Part shown: positions 56,864 through 64,000 of the stretch, one piece after another
Numbering within the stretch: position 1 is the first letter of the stretch
Layout: every line of letters starts with the position of its first letter
Assembly: GCA_003116875.1 (NCBI GenBank)
Contig: BCKT01000009.1
Span: 1,116,001 to 1,180,000 of the forward strand
DNA: 64,000 nt
Source: Takashimella koratensis
Taxonomy: Eukaryota > Basidiomycota > Tremellomycetes > Trichosporonales > Tetragoniomycetaceae
Reading direction: 5' to 3'
Notes under the pieces: model-generated
What the model was told of the DNA's origin: nothing
Seen by the model: the letters and a program-made list of their open reading frames with translations, nothing else
Database searches by the model: none
Program-made: the position numbers and the translations under genes

Positions 56864-59800
56864 GTTGAGACAGGTGGGTCGGGGTTAAGGTTTGGAGGGG
56901 GTAAGTAAGTTGATGTCGAGGTCGAGTGAGACGAGGCAAGTTGCGTGGGTCGAGACAACGTCGATTCGAGGTGACAGAGACAAGGTACAAGATCAAGACG
57001 AACGAGGCAAAGGTGAGACAAGCGAATAGTGTTTTTGTCGACGAAGCGTAGGGGATCGCGATGTCACAAAAACAGCAAGCTGTATACTCGGCCCAATAAG
57101 CCTGGCCACGGCACGACGAGTCTTGCCTGGCCGGTAGCAACGGTCACGCTACAACTCTTCGTCCGTGATTCCGGTCCTGATCGCGCTCCTGGTTCAGCAA
57201 CGACCGCGGGGTTCCAGCTAGTCGGTGCGTGGTGGAGAAGCGAAGTGCGTGCCAAACAAAGCACGACACAAAGGGGCTGAGCAAGAGCGAGGGCGCACTG
57301 GTCAAGCGGCTGAGGAGCGCAGTCTCGTTAGCATACCGAAGCGGGCCGGGTGTCTTGGAGATTGACCGTAGATGGGTTCAGGAAGGCGAGGGGAGGGATA
57401 GGGGTACGGAAAAGGTGACGAATGATGGGCAAGGGTTGAGTAGAGAGAGAAAGATGGAGAGGGAAAGGGAGGAAGAGGAGGGTCGATAAAGAGACGAGGC
57501 AGGTGATCGGTCGGTCCCGATTGGAATCCAAAGTGACGAAGAGGTGGTGGTTTTGTTTCTCCCCGACGTGACCAGGAGCATGTGGTTCCAGGGCCAGTCG
57601 AGGAGCCGATGACGGTATAGTAGAGGGAGGGGAGTGAAGGAGCGCGGGCTGGAATGTTGGACTCACTTGATCGACTTGAGCAGAACTTGGTCACCACTTT
57701 GTCTTCTTTCCTCCCCTTTCTCCCTCTTATCGAACGCTTTACAGAATACTGATGCGTGACCGAGCGAGTAGAATCAAGTCGACGTCAAGAGCGAGCCGGA
57801 CTTGCCGTGGAAAGGGTTGCTAAGGCGGTAAGGCGGAAGGAGGAGGAAGGAAGACGCGACCGGCCGTATCCGCTGAACGGGTTTTGCCTCGGTCTCGGTC
57901 GACGACGACGTCGCTCGAGGTTTTTAAGACGGATGCGGGTGATTACCAAGTAAGGTGAACGAATGTCCCTGATTGTTGTTGTCGTTCTCTAAGGTTGTGT
58001 AGTTGTTGCTCGAGGTGGGCGATATTGTATGGGCGGGTCGAGGTGAGGTCGAGCGAGCAGGAGGGACGGTGGTGTTTATCGAAGGGGGAAGGTGGTGGGG
58101 GTGTCTATATGACTAATCGCTACACAGAACAGGGGTCAAGGAACGGGCGACAGGTGATGGCTCGACACAGGTGGTCACGGGTTACAGGCCGACTTGCAAA
58201 CACGAGAGCGAGCGAGAGTAGATCGAAGTAGCAAAGTTGCCCAAAAAAATGACGAGGCAGTCGAAGCGGGCAGTCAGGCGGGACAACAGACACAACGATG
58301 AACGATGAAAAATAAAAAGGGAGAGAGAGAGAAACGGTGTATGGGACAAGACAACGAAGAGAGAAAATGAGAGCGCTAGTGGGACGAGTGGGGAAGAGGC
58401 GGGGCAGGTAGCGGGGGCCAGGGGAGAGCGGGAGAGGAGGTGGGAGGGGTAGGAGGGGAGGAGGGGAGAGTGGGGGGGGGGTGAGGAGGAAGGGGTCGAT
58501 GCGTCGAGACGAGGAGGGAGGAAGGAGGAGGAGACGACGGGTGGAGAGTGTAAAAAAGATTAGAGTTTGGTGGGGGAAGTCGGTGAGGGATAGGACTGAC
58601 GGTGGGCTATTACAATAGGGATTAGGATACCAGCGAAGAGGGATTACAACCGAGGGACACGGGGGATTACAATTACGACGCCGATCATCGAGGGAGGGTC
58701 CCTCTTGGGGGTCCTTTACCCCTTGCAGGTCATCCTTTGGTCGCATCTGCTTCCATCCCTGTCCCTACCTAATTCCCTAGTCCTCTCCCTGTGCTACTTT
58801 CCCTAATCTCGCTTTTCTCGATGATGACCATCGTTCTTCTCCCCATCGTACTGTATTCTGTCTGCATCGCATCCAACCTAGCGTCTGTCCTGTCCTTACT
58901 CATTCCCATTCCATCCATTCCATCCCACTGATTCATCTCCCCCAATCTCACCCTCTGCTGTGCTCTGGAATCGAGCTACTACTTTTATTCCCATTACCCC
59001 CTTCTCTTTGTCCTATTCATCACTTATTACTCACCCCAACTTGTCATTTCTACGTACCTACCTTTCAATTCAATCGCGCCATATATCCCCAAACGGCTCG
59101 GACGCACATGACCGAGAATTATTATTATTTCGCAGTAGTAGAATCAAACAAACGGGTCATCAATTGGAGAGACCGAGGTATGGGGGTAAAGAGTGGGAAC
59201 GAGACAAACATGCATGCTGCTACAACCGGGTAACCGCACAACGACACTGGACACAGCCTGCAGCGAACGAGACACGCAGCAATGTAAACAGCAAACAACA
59301 ACAAGAGGCACCTGGTCAGCCGGCGGCGCGACGACGCCTCGACACAACACCGGCCTTACCTCTTCTCCCATTCTGACGCGCCACAAACCTGCCCCCCTCG
59401 ACGATCTACTTGATTGTCTCGCCTGATGTCTCTGCTTCCCATTGCACTCATCCCTGGCGCCCACATTCATCCCTCTGCTTCACTCGTCAGCACCCGCGGC
59501 AACTCGAGACACGTTACGACTCCTGCCGCCTACCCTATTCTCCTCCCGTCTCAGTGGCTGCCTGTCTTTCGCTGCGATTCTATGCGGTCGTCGCTGATGA
59601 CATTCCCTCCCCGTCGGATGCGCCCGCGGGGCCAGCAGTGCGCCAACTGCCCCATAAGGGGCGGTCAGGGCTCACCTGAGGACGCCCTAGATGCATGCTG
59701 AACGCATTCTGTACGCTGCACTCTCATCTTATTCGCTTGGCCGTTCATCCCTGGTTTCGCTGACTTGATCAATAATCCCAACACAGGCTAACCCACCCTG

Positions 59801-62065
59801 GAGGGGGGTTACCGTTACCAAGAGCGTGGGAAAAAAAGAAAAAAAAGTATTTTCATCCTACGGCAGAGTCTAATTAAAAAGGTGCTCTTGATCCTGGATG
59901 GTCCTGCATCTCGGGGGATCGGGTGGGTGGACTTGTCCTATTTTCAGGATAACACAGGGTAAAGCAAGAACGCCACTTGCCTCATCGAATCTCAGCATCG
60001 AGCGGCATTGACCATCGTCCTCTGCCTCTGGATCACGAGTCGCCCAGCCTCGACTAAACAACTTGCATCACTGCTTACAGGCATGTTTACGTGCATCCCG
60101 ACCTCTGCGTGGGAATGAACAACGAATCACGCGGGGTCTATGAGCGCCCGCGATCCCCATATGGGGGCCCGTTGTCAACCCACTTCGATACAAACCCAAG
60201 ACAAAAAGACGTCTTTTCCGTGCCTTTCCGTCGGATTCACTAGCGCGCGCACTCACTTGTTCACTTCCCTTCGTTCCACGTTCCTCACCCAGTCACATAC
60301 GCGCCAACGCCCTGCCACTCTCTCCGATCCCATCACCCTCTGCACCTCCGTCATCGCTGTCATCGCTATCCTAGCCTCACCGCAAAGTATGCACCGCATC
60401 GTTCTTTTCCGATATTCACACTCCACTCGTCGTTCAGCACGCGAAGGGCTCTGCGCAGCTTGGTTACCCTGGGCGCTAACCGCCGGCACCTATAGGTTCG
60501 CTCGGGTGTCTCCGTCAACTCGATAGATCTAGGATTCGGCAACACGGCATGTCCAAGAGGCACACGGTGCTTAGAGTAGTCTGTTTCTGCTTGGAGCATC
60601 TCTCCCAGCTCAAGTCCGTCCCAGTCCCTCGTTGCTGTAATCTCGGGATCGATTGAGTACTCCAACCCTTATGACTGCGTGGCACTGCCTACGCTCCGGC
60701 CATACACGCGCTGGACTGGTCAGACTGACAGAGTTTGACTTCGGATGCCGAGAGTCCGTTTGAGCTATTACAGGCTCCACTCGCACTGCGTTCTGGTGGC
60801 TTGCCTCGGTCAAGCAATCCGGGGTCGAGAGGTGGTTGCATAGAGCAAAGGAGGAGAGGGGTTGGGACTTGACGCACGAAGCATGAAGCATAGGTCAGGA
60901 CGGAGGGCTGGTTTGCGCTCGTTTCATGATCGATGAAACGGCTGCGGTTCGAGATGAAAGTTTGGTAACCGAGACGGACGTGCTGATCAGACGACTAGTC
61001 GATGCAGACTCAAAGATCCATTTTGAACAAGAACGACGGGCTGACGCCATGGTGATCTCCAGTGACAAACTCAAGCTTGGGGTGGGGCGGAGCAGGGTGC
61101 ACTGTGACGTCTGCGGGTAGCGGGTCAGAAATTCGTTTCCACAACGCTTGTTGAACCCGATGTCGGAGAGTGAAAGAGTGAAAATCCTTGTACAAGAGAA
61201 CGACGAGTGTGGGGTCCGACAGCCGAGTCGGAGGTAGAGACATATGAAGAGAGAGTGTGGGGATTGGGGACCGAGCAGAAGCTCAAGGTTAGACAAAGTG
61301 ACGGATAAGCTTATTGCGACATGGTGAAGATTAGCATGTGACTGCTAGACGGGAGCGGGTAAGGTGCCTTAGCCTGTCCGCCAAAGACACCTGAGAGGCG
61401 ATTAGATACTCGAGCTGATGTGCACGAGAGCTGAAGAGGGGGACGACTGGTTGATACAATGGTGTGAATATGTGTGAACATGCCAAGCCGCTGACGACGT
61501 CCTGGGTTGGCAGGAGAGAAGAGCAGGAGAAGGCGGCCTGTGCGCCGCTTGCTGCTACCTTGAAGGAGAGCGAAAATCGGGTTAAGGGTTTGTGTTACGC
61601 CGGGAATTCTCCAGTTGCTCAAGACTGCGCCAAAGGAATGAAAGGAGGGGAGAGGGGAAGTGCGGCCCGAGACCTCGGCGAGGACTGGCTGAGCGTGGAC
61701 ACGATGTACTATACAGCACCGCTCGATATACAGTCTTCCTCACCCTCGCGTGCTCAGTAAAGCCATGTCCTCCCTTGACAGTGGAGTCTGAAGATTAGCA
61801 AAACGCAATCATTGTGAGATTTCACTCCTCCTCTACCCTTTCGCTAGTCTGGAAAAAGCGGTACCGGTATCCGTTCCCGATTTTTTTTTTCCGTGGCGAG
61901 TATTTTTCAACCTCTAAAAGGCCACGTTGACGACGTCGTGTGCGGCCGCGGGTGTGCGGCGGGTGCGAGGTACAGGGGTGGGCGTGGGCGTCGGGCGTCC
62001 AAGCTGGAGGTTAGATGTCAGGAGTTGCTGGTCTGGGAGTCTGGCCATCCATTGTCAGTGTCAGT

Positions 62066-62110
62066 GCCTCGCCTCGCCTCGCCTCGCCCGCCCTTGCCTT
62101 GCCTTGCCTT
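62066..62110. repeat. CCTCG/CCTTG pentamer repeat
   Basis: Four CCTCG-type units, then CCCGC, then four CCTTG-type units. Confidence 0.85.
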
Positions 62111-62890
62111 ATAACCTCGCCCTTGTTAGGTTGGGTGCCACGCCAAGACGAGCGCTGCCACGTTGCGCAAACACCGACGCATCACGCAGCAGGGGGCGAA
62201 GCGACAAGACGGGTATCAATGGCGTGGAGTAAGACACCGCCATGCATCGCGATGGGGAAATGGTGGTCGTGATAGAGAAGCATGGATCTAGCGAAGAGGT
62301 GAGGTGCAGATGCCACGTCCGCAGCATACACTGCTACTGCGCACTCTAGGCTACGAAGAATCTGGAATTGCCGCCGGCCGGTAAGTGGGAGTGGGGTTTG
62401 GGGGGTTTGTCACTTTCGTCAATAATAGAAGAAACGAGACGTGAAACTAGGCCAAACGGTCGTGGTGGTCGATTGAAACGAAGGAAATGTGACACGACGA
62501 CAAGGCGTTCGAAGAGGTTGAAGCAGACGAAACAGGTGAAGCAAGGAGAAGGAGATGTTATAAAATTTAGGAGTGATGAGGATTCAGGGGTGTTATATGC
62601 AGACAGCGGGGGCAAGAAAAGTAAGAGGTTGAGGTAGTGGTGGAGGGAGCGACAGGAGACAGAGAGGCGGTCGAGGTATAGCCAGGCGGGAAAAGGGAAG
62701 GCCAAGTGGGTTTATGGCAAGCCTAGGCGTTTGATACCTTGGGTAAGGAATATCAATGTCATTGAAGCGGACAGAGCGAGAAACAAAGTAGAGTGTCAAG
62801 AATGAAATGCAGTACCCAGTCGTCGATGTAGTGTGCAGGTGCGGTGCAGTGCCCTCTTGGGGATTGTCCAATACCGTTCGGTGTGAAACG

Positions 62891-62934
62891 GTGGACGGGT
62901 GGATGGGGTGGATGGGTGGATGGGTGGATGGGTG
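62891..62934. repeat. GGGTGGAT minisatellite
   Basis: About five copies of GGGTGGAT/GGATGGGT with one GGGG variant. Confidence 0.87.
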
Positions 62935-63793
62935 AAATTCGCCGGAACGCTGGTTGATTCCACCGGTTGCATCGTTCATCCTTGATCCTTCAACCAAAAA
63001 CCTCTCGTCTCTTTCTTGCCCCCCATCCCACCCCACCCACCACCTCACGAGCAGGACCTCGACCTGACCTGACCCCTCCGACCCAACCCGACTCAATCTG
63101 ACCCAAGCCAACCCACCCGACCCACGACCGAAACGACCGACGACTGACCGACGACGACTGCTTTGTTTCACCTACGTACTTGGTCCAACCTGGCTACGTC
63201 TACCCCTTAACTTTGACCTCACCCTGCCTACCACTTCCTTCTGCACCTGCAACCTACCTGCATACATCACCCGGCACCTACCTGCCTACCTACCCACGCC
63301 TAGCCTACGCCCAGTCTACCTTTCTACGCCCGGCCCACGCCTAGCATTCTTCTCACCGTCACTATCACCCACCCTCCTTCCTCCCAACCTAGACCTCACC
63401 TCGTAGCCAACCACTCTCCATACCTCCTCCCTCTACACCTTACACCCCTCATCCTCGCCCTTGGCCTTGCCCTTCCCCTTCCCCTTCCCCCTGCCCTTGG
63501 CTCCTCACCATCGCCCCCGACCCTCCTCCAGTGCCCAGCACACAGCGTCATCGCCTGGCTGAATCACCCGACTCGCACAGCCGGACAGGACACCGGTCAC
63601 GGCCTGATTGGTCACCGAATCCCGGTTTCTTCCAATCCTCCATTTCCCAGTCCCCTCCCCAGTTGTCTCTCTCTCACCCACCTATCCCCACCGCATCCCT
63701 GCGCCCAAGTCGCTCCCACACACCAACTCGAGTCACTGGTCCTCCTCACCCACCCCTTCCCCTTCACATCATCCTCCCCTCCCCGCTCCGCCC

Positions 63794-64000
63794 ATGTCCC
63801 TCCCTAGCCAACTCCTCTCGCCCACCGACGAGCGCAACCCGACGACCTCGTCAACCGTCAGCGCCCCGGGCCTCGTCAACCTCAAAGACGACAGGACACC
63901 GCCTCCGCCGCCTGTTGCTCCCAGTGCTGCGTTTGCGCTAAGGTAAGTGCTCCTTTTTTCCATTTGGGTACCTCCACTTCACAAGTTTCGTCTACCTCTG
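63794..64000 (+). CDS. First exon of a gene leaving the window
   Basis: ATG 63794 opens an exon to 63942 followed by a GTAAGT donor (63943). The 49 complete codons read MSLPSQLLSPTDERNPTTSS... ending PPPPPVAPSAAFALR: Ser/Pro/Thr-rich and disordered, like the start of many fungal regulators. Too little is visible to assign a function. The upstream 300 bp is a C-rich leader, and in-frame sequence before the ATG lacks coding character. Confidence 0.55.

Larger units (their letters stand above)
56864..63793. other. 6.9-kb region without recognised genes
   Basis: Between divergent start codons at 56863 (minus) and 63794 (plus). Frames here are short, low-complexity or lack motifs and splice continuity. 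One 64-codon plus frame (60926-61120) looks mildly protein-like but has no relatives I recognise. The right 800 bp is strongly C/T-rich, like a promoter or leader. No tRNA was found by eye. Long promoters, leader introns or noncoding transcripts are possible. Confidence 0.5.

Noticed and set aside
60926..61120. 64-codon plus frame in the gene desert
   Set aside because: Composition is protein-like, but it is short, isolated and without relatives or splice continuation; not called as a gene.

Overview
The window is nuclear DNA of a filamentous or yeast-like fungus, most probably a basidiomycete. Nearly every recognisable gene is a conserved eukaryotic housekeeping gene cut by many short introns (about 40-150 nt, GTRNGT...YAG), exons can be as small as 12 nt, genes lie close together on both strands, and there are no operons or bacterial signals. 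The species cannot be named from the sequence. Intron-exon structures below were worked out by hand from splice signals, reading phase and family knowledge.

Layout. 1-1226: 3' part of a UDP-glycosyltransferase gene. 1227-10374: a tandem array of eight small, apparently intronless, same-strand paralogues of unknown function (1735, 2950, 4038, 5144, 6260, 7367, 8766, 9766). They share a W-x3-W motif, a central Trp and a C-terminal DRxxY[WP]xxPP...WLxG signature; two copies carry TGA exactly at a conserved Trp codon, and seven of the eight have an AAAGGAG element 166-270 bp upstream. 10838-36401: compact housekeeping block: mitochondrial FAD/folate carrier (FLX1-like), membrane-anchored histidine acid phosphatase, mitochondrial ferredoxin YAH1, casein kinase 2 beta, Rab GDI, mitochondrial TsaD (QRI7), ATP synthase subunit 4, PAF complex LEO1, an unknown 939-residue nuclear-type protein, guanylate kinase and GPN1/NPA3. 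36670-38935: two divergent orphan genes whose start codons are only 47 bp apart. 40875-46875: CDC42 and importin alpha (SRP1). 47937-51726: an orphan protein of about 1,077 residues. 52738-56863: a PP1 regulatory subunit with a CBM21 domain (GAC1-like). 56864-63793: 6.9 kb with no convincing gene. 63794-64000: first exon of a gene leaving the window. A 140-base N gap (52441-52580) interrupts a (GA)n microsatellite.

How it fits together. Several genes are mitochondrial (FLX1, YAH1, QRI7, ATP4). Others act in polarity and membrane traffic (CDC42, GDI1), nuclear import and transcription (SRP1, GPN1, LEO1) or phosphorylation and glycogen control (CKB, PP1 subunit); this is ordinary mixed gene order, not a functional cluster. 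The exceptional feature is the eight-gene array, which looks like a lineage-specific, fast-evolving family under birth-and-death evolution with a shared promoter element.
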